NCBI GenBank assembly: GCA_004026145.2 | Contig: CP034975.1 | Span: forward strand, 20,118,191-20,182,190 | DNA from: Takifugu bimaculatus | Lineage: Eukaryota; Chordata; Actinopteri; Tetraodontiformes; Tetraodontidae | Direction of reading: 5' to 3' | DNA: 64,000 bases | Shown: positions 48,882 to 61,451 of the stretch, in pieces | Layout of the letters: every line of letters begins with the position of its first letter | Numbering within the stretch: position 1 is the first letter of the stretch | Position numbers and translations under genes: made by a program | Notes under the pieces: model-generated | Databases searched by the model: none | What the model was told of the DNA's origin: nothing | What the model saw: the letters and a program-made list of their open reading frames with translations, nothing else

Positions 48882-50261
48882 TTAAATGTAGCGTAGCATT
48901 AAGCTAGGTGGTCGCCTAACAATCTTGCCCATACAGGTCGAGGAGTGTGGGACTGCGATTTGACATCTTTGGCAATGAGCACTGCGACTTTCAAAATGAA
49001 AAACCCCTTCAGCCGAGCACCAGGTGACACTGAAACGGGCACGCTGCGGGGTGGGCGGGGCTTGATTCAGACACAAGGGCTTGGAGGAGGGCGTGATGGT
49101 GGGGGACACAGCAGTCCCGGGGGTGTGCGAGCGGGCGGAGGTCCAGGTGGCAGCTGGCTCGATGGGGGGGGTCTGGCAGGAGGGCTTGATTTGCGTAGGA
49201 GGTGAGGAAGGGTAGTCGGTGGCGGGGCCGTAGTCCGGCGGTGGCGGCGATGGCGTGTGAATCAGTCGGCGAGTTTGGGCGGTGGCTGCGGCCGACTCTT
49301 CTTTCACCCTTGTAAAATTGATGCATCGGCCCTAAAAGGGAGGACAGATAGGTGTTAGTATAGTGATCCACTGATTGGTCAGAAGCTAAAAATCTTTCAG
49401 AAATATGTGAAGTTCACTGAGGCCACAACAGTAACTCCGCCTGCTGCGTGGCTGTATGTGGTCGCGCGGTGACATAACCAGCACCAGGGATTAGAGCCAC
49501 AGACTTACAGGGCGGAAAATGACGAGCGAGGGGGACTGGGAGGGACGGCTGCCATTTTAAGCCATTTTAACCCTCTTCCACCATGCGTGCTAAGATAAGT
49601 TAGATAAGTTAGCCTTGCTGACAACAGGAACATTTATGGGTGTGAAACACATGGAAGCTGGAGCTGATTTCACGCAGTTGGGGTCTGTAGCTGCGTTCCA
49701 ATCAAGCTGTAATTTATGTGCTGCAAATAAAAGAAACAGCTGCAGGCTAACAAATGGTGGACTAGTGAAGAAAACTCCGAGCAGTTTGGTTTGCAGGACT
49801 GCTGCTCTTCTTTAGTTGCCAAGTTCTTCACTGGGCGTTGACATCATCGTCGTCATGGTTCGCCCTCCTCTCGCGTCCAACAATCCTCTCTAAATGTTTG
49901 CGCTAGCAGTAGCAAGTGGAAATGCACACTACTGCAGAATTCCTGAAAACTTGTGATGTTTTTTTCCTGGAAACTCACTTCGATAACAACATTTTTCTGC
50001 TGTTTCGCAACCTTAACAAGAGTCACATATGTGTCTACAGATTTGGAAGCGATAAACACTCGTCCTGAGCCAACGTTTGTATGAGGAGACTTGTTTTTCA
50101 TGAAGGGAGACAGAGAGAATGTACTCGACAGATGTGGTTTCGTGACTCAGCAGCAGCTCAGATGGGTCTCGAACAGATCAGCGCTTCCTTCTGAGTTCAA
50201 GTTCATTGTAGGTTTCAGTTACGTCCAATCAAAAGCTTAAACAAACAGATTTAAAGAAACA

Positions 50262-50295
<34 letters not shown>

Positions 50296-53200
50296 ATGTC
50301 AGTTAGCTGGTTGAAAGTCAAGTCAGCTCTGATACTGTGGGAAAAGCTGCGGTGCTGGGCTTGTTTTCACTTTATTCCTTGCTGAAGCATAAATTCAGCC
50401 AGCGTCTGGGCTGGTGAGATGTTTTTGTTCAAAGTGGCCAGAAAGGTTGAGGTGACATCATTTCGAAAGCTTCTCATGCTGCTCCGCTACAACAACAACC
50501 TACATTACCAAACATTTAAGAGGCAGCGAAGAAAATAAAACTTGTTTTGACAAGCCACAGTTTTGGTGTCTGAAAATTGCTTTGGTATAATTTTATACTA
50601 AAACTGCAACTGGAGACAGAAAACTGAAAAAAGTCACTCTAATGAAGATGAGATGTGAGTGAAGGAAGGGCCAGGTCTCCATCAGGGTACTCACGTGTTC
50701 GCCAGGCTGAGGTCTCATCAGGGAGACCTGATCGTAGCCGCGTCGAAACAGAGCCCAGATGGCATCGAGCTTCCCCTGAACGGAACAGAACAGAGAAGAC
50801 CAGGGTCAGGAGCTGGATCCGCACACAACACAAGTGTCTGAATTAAACTAGAGCTGTTGTCTCCCGGTTCTGGGCTGTGCTCCTGAGATGTGTTTCCAAT
50901 CCAAAACTAATCCTACCAGATCCAGCCAACGGCATCCTCGAACCGACTCAGATATTAGATTGTACGAGAACAGAATTACCTCAAAACAGTCATGGATGAT
51001 ACAGTAAGGGTTAAAAAAGGGAGGCAGTGGACTTTTTCATGGTCCCAGCTTCAATAGCAAACACTGCCGAAGAGGAAAGAGGCCAAAAGTCTCACATGTG
51101 AGTGATGAAGCTACTTCCAACACACAGCTGTGGTCTCCTGTAGGAACACTGGATCACTGAGGGTCAGAGCCGATTCAGGTCTGATTCAGAGTCCGGTTGT
51201 GAAGACTAGGAGGGGCGATTATGACCTCCGCTGACCCCTGGGTTCTGTGGGAAATGGCTGACGCGGGCTCACCTGGATGGGCGTGTACCACTTCCGGTTC
51301 TGTGGCAGCTTCTTGTGCGCCTTCTTTGGCTTTGGCTCGAACGGCTCGTACTCCTGCTCTGGCATTTTCACCACGGCATTTTTGGGTTTCTCCAGCTTGG
51401 CGCCTTCCTCGGTCGAACCCTTCCCTCCCCAACGCACCTGCACACCACACAGCACATTGTTCCACAACAACATGGGCGTTGTGAGCCTTTCCAGAATCGT
51501 AGGGTAGTTTTAATAGCAGTCGTATCATTGCATCGTGCACGTCACCTCCATCCTCTTGATTCCTCCGATTCCTCTTCCTCCATAATAGGAGGCATCCACA
51601 GTGGGCCACTTTTTCTTCGGCAGTCCCTGTTCATCATCAGACTCCTTAAAAACATATTTGATACACATATTCAGATTACAGATTAATTGAGTTTGGTATT
51701 TTACATTCAGAGTATCATCTTTCTCAGGCACTGGAGTGTTGAAAATCACTCCTAAATCCAGCACAACAGTGACTCCTCCATGCTGCCTGTACAAGCACCT
51801 CTTAAAGGAAATGGAGAAACTATTTGAAATAGTTTTTGTTTGTCAAGTAATAGTTTTGATTTAAACCACTGATGTCTCCCTCTGTTGGCCAGTTGAAAGA
51901 ATGCTGCATTATCATTAAATCGTTATCATAAATCATTGTCATATTCTGTATAGAAGACGGTCACTACTGACCGGCTCGGGAGGAGGTGGAGGGGGTGGCT
52001 CTTTGATGACCTGTAGAAGAAGAGAAATGACTTTTTCAGGGGATCTCTATGACCCATAACAAACTCTAACATGCTCATTTTAGTGGGTCTGCTTTTAAAA
52101 GGGCCCACTTCCTGGAATGTAACGTATACTTACCACAGTGCAGCAGAGAGGCCAGAACCACCACATGAAAAGCAGGGCCAGAAGGAGGAACAGCGCCAGC
52201 AGGGTGATCAGAAGGATGGTGCCATCAAACTGGAGACAGAGCGCAGACACAGTTATCAGCACACACAGCAGCAGCAGGGTAAAGGCAAAGAAAACAAGCG
52301 CACCTAGACCGCTCTGGCAGCAGCAGTTTAACAGTGATCACATTTTCAAGTTTGTGTTTGTGTCTATGATGAATGAATCGGTGACTGGACTCGTTTGAAA
52401 TGGCCCAAACATGTTTTCCATTACAGGGCCGCTGATGAAGATCACATGTGGATAGGCTTTCCCCTCTCCATCCTGTGGTCAAAACATGGGAGGGGTATTT
52501 ATCTGGACTCAGCAGAGGGGTCCGTCACACTCAGCAAATCCCCGGAACCAACGTCTGCTTCTAAGAATTTTCTCTCTCCACCAGCAAAGATGTGGTTTGG
52601 AAAACAATAACAAGGATCTTGTTGACAGGACTAAGACTGGAACTGCTTAAGTGAAGGGATTTAAACTTTATCTTTCTTGATTGAACCACAAGCCTGTTTC
52701 ATTTTTCACACCATCTGGAAGCTGCTTCTCGAGGTTTAGAGGATCTCTCTTATCCAACACACAACTCTTAGATTTACGTTTTCATAAAATGCGGAAGCGT
52801 AAAAAAAGCGCAGACGAAGCAAACAGGTGTAAGGAGTGAAGTCATCACTTACACACTCGGTGGTGGTGATGTGCACGTTGCTGCTGATGAAGGACAGGCC
52901 GTTGTTCATGCTCACTTGGAGATAAATCACCCTGGAATCAAACAAGAGGTGTAAAAATGAGAAGCGGATCCTCTGACATCAGGAGGACAGATCCTGTCAC
53001 ATGCTTGTTTAGAACGTATTACACGCACACACAACTCTGCACACAACTCAACACACAACTCTGCTTTGCTAAACGTCGTGTCCGGGATTTCTGAGCTAAC
53101 GAGTGTCTTCGTGGTCCCTAACCCTGACCCTTCGGGCTGGGACTAAACAATTCTGGGAAATTCACGTGAGCCCCAGCGGCCTCTTTGGAGTCTGGTCCCT

Positions 53201-56200
53201 TCATAAAACAAATGGTTCAAAGCCGTACACTTTCAACAGCCCCCACCTCCTCCTCCAGCCACATGGGCATGGCAGATGGAAAGCAGACCATCTGACTGGT
53301 GAAGCCGATGCACAAACAGAACTGGCGTTGAGGGTGAAGTTCAAGGTCACGAACAAGGGACACGAAAACGGCGTTTGTTGCTGACAGCAGCAGGGTCCAG
53401 ATTAACAGGACTGTACGGATGTTTACAGGGCTGAAGGATGAAGTTCATTTCTATGCTTGCATAGAATGGTGATACTGATGAAGAAATCAGATCAAGATGT
53501 GATGGAGGGCTAACCAGTAAAACAACGGAATGTGATTTATTAGTTAATGGGTTTTGCCTGAAGCGAAAGATCAGTAAGACAAGAGAAAGTCATTAAACGG
53601 TATGAAGCAAAAGGGGAAATGGGGGGTATAAGATGCAGATTGCCGTCTCACGGCTTTTAAACAAAGAAGAGAAGCAGACTGACGTACACATGTTGGGATG
53701 ATGATGTTTCTAATGAAATGATGCAGTTTAACTGTTAAAGAACAACACAGGGAATCATGACTGTTCCGTTTCAGGCAAGGTGACTTAAACACTGTCCAAT
53801 CTGCAAGTCAGCATGAATCAATGTGATGCCTGGGGATCCGAACCAGCTTCATTAATCCAAACATGAATGGGCTTTTTCTCAGGGATTTTCCACCCTGCAG
53901 AGAAACAAACTGCATGTTTGAAAGACTCTCTAGCTGCTTCCTGGCTTTGATCACCCGAGGCTGGACAAGCAGACTGCTGCGAGTGGGCTTTGGACCGGTG
54001 GGGGTTGAAAGAAAGACAAATAAAAGGCAGATAGCGGAGGGGGGTGGTAACAGAGAGAGGAGGTGTCGGTGGTGGAGTGGCCACAGCCACAGCGGCACCA
54101 GACAGGAGGGTCCAGAGGCTGCGGCTGAAGTGATGTGGGGACCGGATGTTTAACAGCTGGAGCAGACACGCAGACATGTCAGTTCCATCCCTGCTAATGA
54201 AAAACTAATTGGATGAGATATCAGAAGTGTGCACCCATAATCTGACCTGTTGCCTGTTTTAATGGAGAAGAGGCAGGACAAATGATGGAACTGCAGCTAC
54301 CGAGTCTCTTACATTCTGCTGAGCCGTGCTGGGAATTAGAGATGTGGAATGTGACCACGGATAAGGGTTGTAAAAAAGCTAATGTATGGCAGGCTTCTCG
54401 TGCCCTGTGGCCACAAACGCACATAACCAAACATGTGTTTCTGTGTTTGGAGAAAGAACAGTGAGCCGAGCTGCATGTGGAAGCGCGCTAATAAAGCCAG
54501 GTGCTTGTTTGAATAAACTGAAACGGCCACGTACTTGCCGACTTCGTCGACGACAGGAGCCGGGCACAGTAGGAAGGTGTTCTCTACACCGGCTGGTTTT
54601 TCATCTGCGAGGGGGGAACAAATTCATCACTGTAGAAAAAACGTTGAACATCAGAGAGCAACAGCAGTGAAGGCATCACGTGCGGACTTACTGACTGTAA
54701 AGGTGTCGTTGATTTTGAAGCTGCAGAGCACCTGGTCGATGTCTCTGGCATGGAGGAAGCCGTTTCCACGCACCACCACCTGAAATGTCTCTGGTTACAA
54801 AACACAGAAACGATTTTGCATTTATTTATTTTTGAAACTCAAAATAACACGAGGTTCACTCCCAGTTAAAGGACTGAGCATCCATAACCACATAAAGACT
54901 CAATCTGTGCTCAGAAACGCAGCACAAGTGGAAATTCTTTAGTAATTCAATGTGTTCAATATTACCGACATTCTCAATGGACCAGAATGACAAAATCAGA
55001 ATGTGATTTTAAAAATATATTTTAAACTTCATATAAAGGAAAGAAAAATGAGTAGGCGGTCATCTGTTTCTGCCTGGTTTCCTCCAAAGATGAGTGCTTC
55101 ATCTCCATGAAGAGACGCTTCCTTCTGGACACTCGCTCATGAGGCTCTGATTGAAGTGCTGCAGTGATGGTTGAACTTCTGGTACGTTCTCTAGAGGTTC
55201 TCCAGCACTGGGTCCTTATTGTGTCTCAGACCAAGAAACGCTTCTTCAGATTACTCAGATTGGTCAGAAACTCTGAGAAGAGGCCTGAAACTTGCTCTCA
55301 GGAACCTTTGTTGCAGCAGAAATGTTTTTGTAGCCTCCTGATCTGTTCTTTGACCTCTTACATTGGATATATCAGCTGGGAGATCTTCTATGGACAAGTT
55401 AGTGTGTCCATTGTGTGAACTCCAATCAAGCTGTGGAAATATCTCAAAGATAATCCAACGATGGTGAAGGTCACCAGAGCTAAAGTTCAACAGAAGAGTC
55501 CTAATGTAAATGATCATTTTGAGAATAAATCTGCATTTGTCCTTTTGGAATATTGATTGATTGACAAAATCTTTGATTTCTTTGATTTTAGCACCACCAC
55601 AGACAGTAAATATTTTAAAAGCCAAAACCATCGCACAATACGATACATCCCAGTGTTTAAAAGAGGTTTAAAAAATGAGAAAAGTCAAAATCCAAATGGA
55701 GTCTGCTTGGATACAGAACATTTTGTGTTGATTTTACAATATCCCCTCAGTTACTGTCATCATGTCAAAACCACACAGAGAGTTGATTAAGTGTGGAAGG
55801 ACCACACCCACTGCAGCAGGCCAGCAAATAATATCCACTAAAAAGAGCTATAATTTTCCTCTTTCTGTTGAAGGATAACAGAAATTCTGTTTAACAGAAC
55901 ACAAAAGCAGATGTGAAATTGTTTCTGCTCCTGCCAAAAGTGTGTTTTCAACCCTATTTTTAATCTGTTTTATGCCATTAAATGTCTGTTTAATGCGGAG
56001 CCCTCTGCTGACTTTACAGTCTACCTTCTGCCAGTGGAACAACTGCCACTCTCACAACCTTTTAAATCCAATCTGGATTAGCATTCCCGCTGAAATCGCC
56101 TTTCCCAGAAGAATTCCTCCAGAAGACCTGAATGCCCATATGTGGTCAGCCTTCAGCAGGGAAACTCATTAATGAAGTGACAGAAGAGGAAACAGAACAA

Positions 56201-59057
56201 CCATTACTGGATGTTCTTATACATGTTACATAGTGAGGACCAGAATTTTACGTTTCACTTGCAAAGTGAGGACACTTGTGACGTGTTTTTGTGTTTTCTG
56301 GCCCTCACGCCTTCAGAGGTCTGTCTGAGGGTTAAGGCCCGAGTCCTTACAAAGACAGAAGTATAAATGCGCGTGCGTGTGTGTGTGTGTGTGTGATGTT
56401 CCGCACCTCCTGCGCAGACACTGGAGGGCTCAGCTGCTAAAATCTCAATACAGGACTTCTTGATAATCTAGAGGAGCACAATGGGTCACAATTCAAATTC
56501 CATTCTGTTTCAGTCATAGAAATGTATAAGGTCAAAACTTTCTGAATCAATGGATTCACACAAAGGATGCTATTTACCGAATTAATGACTCCCCGCAGGG
56601 CGTGGAAGCCCCCCAGCACAGGAAACACATACTCAATTCTGTCTGCAATGGTGGCCAGCTGGAACAGAGAGAGGGGACGGAGAAAGGAGAGTTGGAGTCA
56701 ATTAAAAAGTGCTGTTTTGTCCAGGAGGGTTCCTGTGACAGATCCTCTTTCATTTGGAAAGTCCGATGTGAGTCATCCTCATTTCCATGATGGACATGAT
56801 GGACTGATTAGCACTGTGCAGATATTTTCCCTGAGCCACTAAATGTGTTGCATTAAAAATCCCTTTCAGGAGTTCGGCAACGATAACTAATTTTTGGAGA
56901 GTCAGTTTGTAAGAACGCTTTTGTTTCCCTGAGCACATGTGGGCTTTAGTGCACGATTGTAAACTGTGGAAAATTATGATGAAGCTGAGGAAATGATTCT
57001 TATTCCAAACCAGATGTATGGCATGTATGAACAAGGTGTTGAGATGCCAGAGGCAGCGGGGATTCATTGGATTGGCAGAGCTATTACCTGTGTTTCATTA
57101 AAGTCTTTGACACCAACACAGTACACAATGGCTCCCAGAGATCTGGCCTTCTCTGCCTGTTGGATAAAAAACAAGGAATGGATCTATTACAGCTGGAATA
57201 CCGGAGGGCTGAAGCTCAGAACGCAGCGGCAGAGGCAATGGAGCGTGGCGAGGCTACCTCTTCCTGCGCGCTGATGAGCTGCTGCTCCTGCAGCTCTCCG
57301 TCGGTTAACGCGATGATCACGCTGGCCGGGCCTGGAGGAAACAGGTGGGCGTGTCAGCATCAAGCAACCATCCTCGCATGTTTAAACCAAAGAGCTGGCA
57401 GGTTCTTACCAAAGTTCTCCAGATGAATCTGCTCATTTGCCTTAAAATAACAATAAAATCAGAGTCAGATTTCCCCCAAACTTCCAAGGCTTTAGTTTAG
57501 TAGGTTGGAATTTAAGTGTTAAATAAACCACAAGCATTATAATATACCCTCTGCAGTCCCAGGTGCATGAATGTGTCTCCACCAGGAATCTCTCTCTTCA
57601 AAGCATTCAGTCCTTTTCTGATGTCTATCCTGCAGAGGGCAGAGAGCTGCATTAGTGCTGATGAGAACGTTTCTGAATTATTTGGTGCCTCTTATGTGCT
57701 GGTCATTACAAGTTTTCAAATTAGGTAATATAAAGATGCAATATACAGTATATATATTCAACTCGTCATTGCTTGAAGAACGATGGCAATTTTGGGACAA
57801 GTCCTGATTGTCAGAACTGCCAGACAACATCAGCTTGGACTTGTTACCTGTTTTCTGTCAGTTTCATGATGGTGGACGCTCTGGAGGAGAACGTTATGAA
57901 GGACATTCTTAGCATGGGACTGGAACAAAAAAGGAAAATAACAATCAGGTGACCAGGAGAACAGCCACAATTGAACTCATGATTTCCCATCCTGGAATAC
58001 ATTTTAGAACAAAGTTCCAAACACTGGCTCAGTGCTGGGTTACAGAATCACGACAGCATGTTCTTTCTACGAAAGCCATAATAGAAGTGTGGTAACACAT
58101 CGTGAGCATATTCTTTAATGCCTTGGAGGTCCCTCCAGCAGTTCCTTTAACACAAAGATGCCAGCAGAACACTGTTCAGCAGTTTGGGTATCGCTGAGCC
58201 TTCAGATGTGGACACCCCAAACATGTAAATACTGTTTTTCTTGACAACAGAAACTTAAAGGGCCAACAATTGTTTGCTCCCAGATGCATTGTGATGGCTT
58301 TAAAACATGACAGATGAAAACAAAACCACCCGGAACTGATGACAGCCCATAAATCAGCTTTTAAAAACACATTCTTCCTACTTCAGAGACACACTGTTTA
58401 TTCCCAAGGTCTTTTCTGACTGCGGATGCACATTTGTTATGATTCTGACAGAACAATGATGGAAGACGCGGCTCTAATATACAAAGTTTATTCTGAGTGA
58501 GCAGCGTTTCCACTGTTGTGAATGGTGCTACAGCTCATTCAGAGATCATGGTCCGGGGCCGGGAAACTGTCCCATTTAGGCCCCACATATGAGCCGGAGC
58601 AGATCTGCATCCTGCAGGTTGGAACTTGAAACGCGACAGGTGGAAGTGGTTTCTAATTGATGGAATTGATTACAGGGTTTTTTCAATTCAGATGCCTAAA
58701 ATGTCAGAGCCAACATGCAGTAACCCAAAGGTTGGTATCTTCACTGACACCAGGCACCTCCCACATTCGCTCTGGACACTGATCGTTTTAGCGTATGGCC
58801 AGTTGAAGCTCGGGCAGATTCTATTTTTCTTTACTGGGCTCCAGGATGTCGACAGCAGAGGCCTTTTAGCCTCTAAGGGATTACAGCCAGGTTATAAAAA
58901 CTTTCAGTTGTTACAGTGTCCACATAGAAAGTCGGGTTTTGCCCCCCCGTCCCCATGAAAGTCTATGTTTCAGAGCACCTCTTACCTTTTGAATTTCTCA
59001 GCTAGATTCTCCACAAAGTAGTAGATTTCCTCCCAGTGATTCTTTACGCTGCCAGAC
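48882..59057 (-). CDS. antxr1: ANTXR1-like VWA-domain matrix receptor (5' end not seen)
   Basis: Orthologue of ANTXR1 (TEM8), a single-pass cell-surface receptor with an integrin-like VWA domain that binds collagens and links the matrix to actin; it is also known as a host receptor. Seventeen exons read, about 570 residues: 58986-59057, 57848-57919, 57548-57629, 57410-57440, 57258-57331, 57088-57156, 56578-56658, 56407-56458, 54692-54790, 54535-54604, 52853-52931, 52134-52229, 51972-52010, 51546-51644, 51273-51437, 50695-50775, 48882-49331. The first visible exon starts at SGSVKNHWEEIYYFVE, so the signal peptide and first MIDAS aspartate lie upstream. GGDT and TDGE supply the other MIDAS residues. 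The Ig-like part (QVVVRGNGF, FLLCPAP) precedes a membrane helix (52134-52229, LLALFLLLALLFMWWFWPLCC). The tail has PPPPPPP, KKKWPTVDASYYGGRG and RWGGKGSTEEGAKLE. The last exon continues CINFTRVK, as in ANTXR1 rather than ANTXR2, into a Pro-rich end. Confidence 0.92.
50265..50294. repeat. (GT)n microsatellite
   Basis: A pure GT run of about 30 bases in an ANTXR1 intron. Confidence 0.95.
55080..55560 (+). repeat. Possible dispersed repeat in an ANTXR1 intron
   Basis: The text (GGACACTCGCTCATGAGGCT, GTTCTCCAGCACTGGGTCC, AAGCTGTGGAAATATCTCAA, GAGAATAAATCTGCATTTGT) resembles a fish dispersed repeat I have seen in other contexts, with a long open frame that is not a known gene. The class is unknown to me; boundaries are approximate. 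Confidence 0.35.
56369..56396. repeat. (GT)n microsatellite
   Basis: A GCGTGCGTGTGT... run of about 28 bases next to the exon at 56407-56458 in ANTXR1. Confidence 0.93.
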
Positions 59058-61415
59058 CTGCGACAAAGAAAAAAAAGGACTCAGACACGATGCATCACTG
59101 TCACGAACGCACAAAGTAAAAGTAACAAGTTAGCAGAGAATGTCCCACAAGACACCTGATGTCATAAACATGCCGAAAGAACATGTCTTCACTACACCAA
59201 TGGTTAAAAAAACAAACCCAACCGTTCTGTTAAGTTAATCAACATGTATGTTGGAGTAGTCAGAGAAGAAGAAAATAACAGCTTTGGTTGCCAAAAGCAA
59301 CAGGGGCTCTCTTTTTATTTTTCAATTTGCTCCACATGCCAGAGGCTATGGATCCTCTGCACTCTTAAAGTGTTCATATAACTTCAGGACTTGGCCCAAT
59401 TATTTGGAACATCTGCTTTTGGATGCTTATTTACGCGCTGTTTAACCGGCTGGTGAGTAACAGCCTTGAAGTACTGAATGACATGAGTCAAAAACTACCT
59501 TTTGAATTTGAAGTTTTAGATGGTGTCAAAGCAGAACTTGTTCTCCTCATAACTGATGTCCTTTATGCTACATTTCCAAGTGTGTTCATTTGTCCACCAG
59601 TCCAACGGTCTACACATGATGCCGATACCAGTTGATTAACACGCTAAAGATTAAAGACTGGAGAACTATACTGATTATAGTGGAGAATTCAAATAGAAAA
59701 CATAATGTTTTCTCCCAAATGGCAAACATTAGACTTATATGTCCATATATCATTGAACGTTTACTTCCATTGAGAACTACATTCTCACATTTTTCACGTT
59801 CCTGGTGCAGAATTTCACACATGACCCAATCTGTTCATGTTTTACAAACAACACTAAGTGAATAAATGAATTGAGTAGTTCTAATGAGGCTTCTGAGACC
59901 AAAAGGTAGTGTTAACATAAAGAGAGGCTGGTTTGTAATTTAGCACAGTACCGTATCCTCAAAGGGCCCTTGAAGGCTGAGGAAATAGTTGTCGGACTTC
60001 CCAGGGGAAATATAAAACTAGCCTCTTATAAAAAAAACAACCCAAAAAAGTCTCCCTGTGGAGCTGGCTTCATTTCCTCAGGAGCAAACTCTGTTTGTGT
60101 GAGTAGTAATGTTATTAAGCGTTAGCAATAGAGGAGATGGTCTCCTCCACCATAATGTGGCCAGTCAGCGGGTCAGCCGTTAGTTAACAAGTCACGCTGG
60201 GGGTGGACGTGGTAATGTTATGGAAATGAGCTGAGTGACTGTTTAGAGGATGAATGTTACTCAGAAAAAAGCGGAAGGATGATTGAATATTATTTTAGGT
60301 GCTTCAGAGCTGATGTAATGGCATCTGGACAGCAATGACGTGTTATGTCTCTGAAATGTGTCAGAAGGTTCACAAGTGTTTATTTAGCCACATGGATCCG
60401 TTTAATCATCTCAGATATTTTATATTAAGTATGCACAGTTGAAGTTTATATGCAGCAAACACAGGAAACTGTGCTGGAATAATGTCTAACACGCTGAATC
60501 ATTCATTTCTGGCCTCTTTCAAAACATCTGCTTTGCTCAGTTGGACTTGCAGACTCATCTCTTCTTTGGTTTGACAAGTCTCAAATGGGACCATGATATA
60601 ATTAAAGGCAACCTAATTGCTTGAGTGAATCATTTAACAGCAGCATGAGGAAGAGGATGAGATGTTCCACCTTTAAAAAACACCGGTGGGAAATGAATAA
60701 AATCAGAGAGGTGGAGAGATATTTTTTAGATGAATACCAAACTATGCCCCAAATAATAGAGTACGGTCGTTCACCCTTAACTCTGTTTACATTGCTGACC
60801 GTCAAAGAGTTCAGTGTCCTGGGAGTGACATTAGGAGAGATACACCAGGAGCATAGCCAAGGTCCTATAATGGCATTTTCCTACAGCGGTGCATCTCTGA
60901 GGTCGTGCCCTGGGCCGTCTCAGTGCGACTGCCGGAGTGCAGAGGGATGATTGTTTTACCACACGCCTCCGTGCACACTCAGGGAATACCAGGGACTTTC
61001 CAATCAATCCTACTTGAACAAGAGTTGGGATAATGCCGGGTGTCTGTCTAATCTCAAATTTACCCTGTAAAAAAGAATGTTTTGCTTTTTAATCTCTAAA
61101 GTTTGTATATTTTATTTTATATCTTATATAAACTGCAACAATGATAAACAGCATCAATTGCTCAGATATGGGTTTGGGTTGGAATAAGGCCACCCAAGCT
61201 TGTGCTGTCTCTCTCTCTGATTCTATACAACAAAGGTATCTACAGCAACGTTCTAAGCTGATCTAGTTTTCTTCTGCACACTGATGTTTACTGTATGCCT
61301 GCAAAAAGCAGAGGGCAGAACCCTGCAGGCTAAGAATGGAGGAGCTGGAGGAGAGTTTATCATGGAGTTTTATCATGGATGTTCATCAGACTCTGCAGCA
61401 CAAACAGAAATATTT

Positions 61416-61451
<36 letters not shown>

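Noticed and set aside
48882..59057. ANTXR2 instead of ANTXR1
   Set aside because: The KNAVVK and KWYTPI segments resemble ANTXR2, but the long last exon starting CINFTRVK with a Pro-rich tail is an ANTXR1 feature; ANTXR2 ends much sooner.
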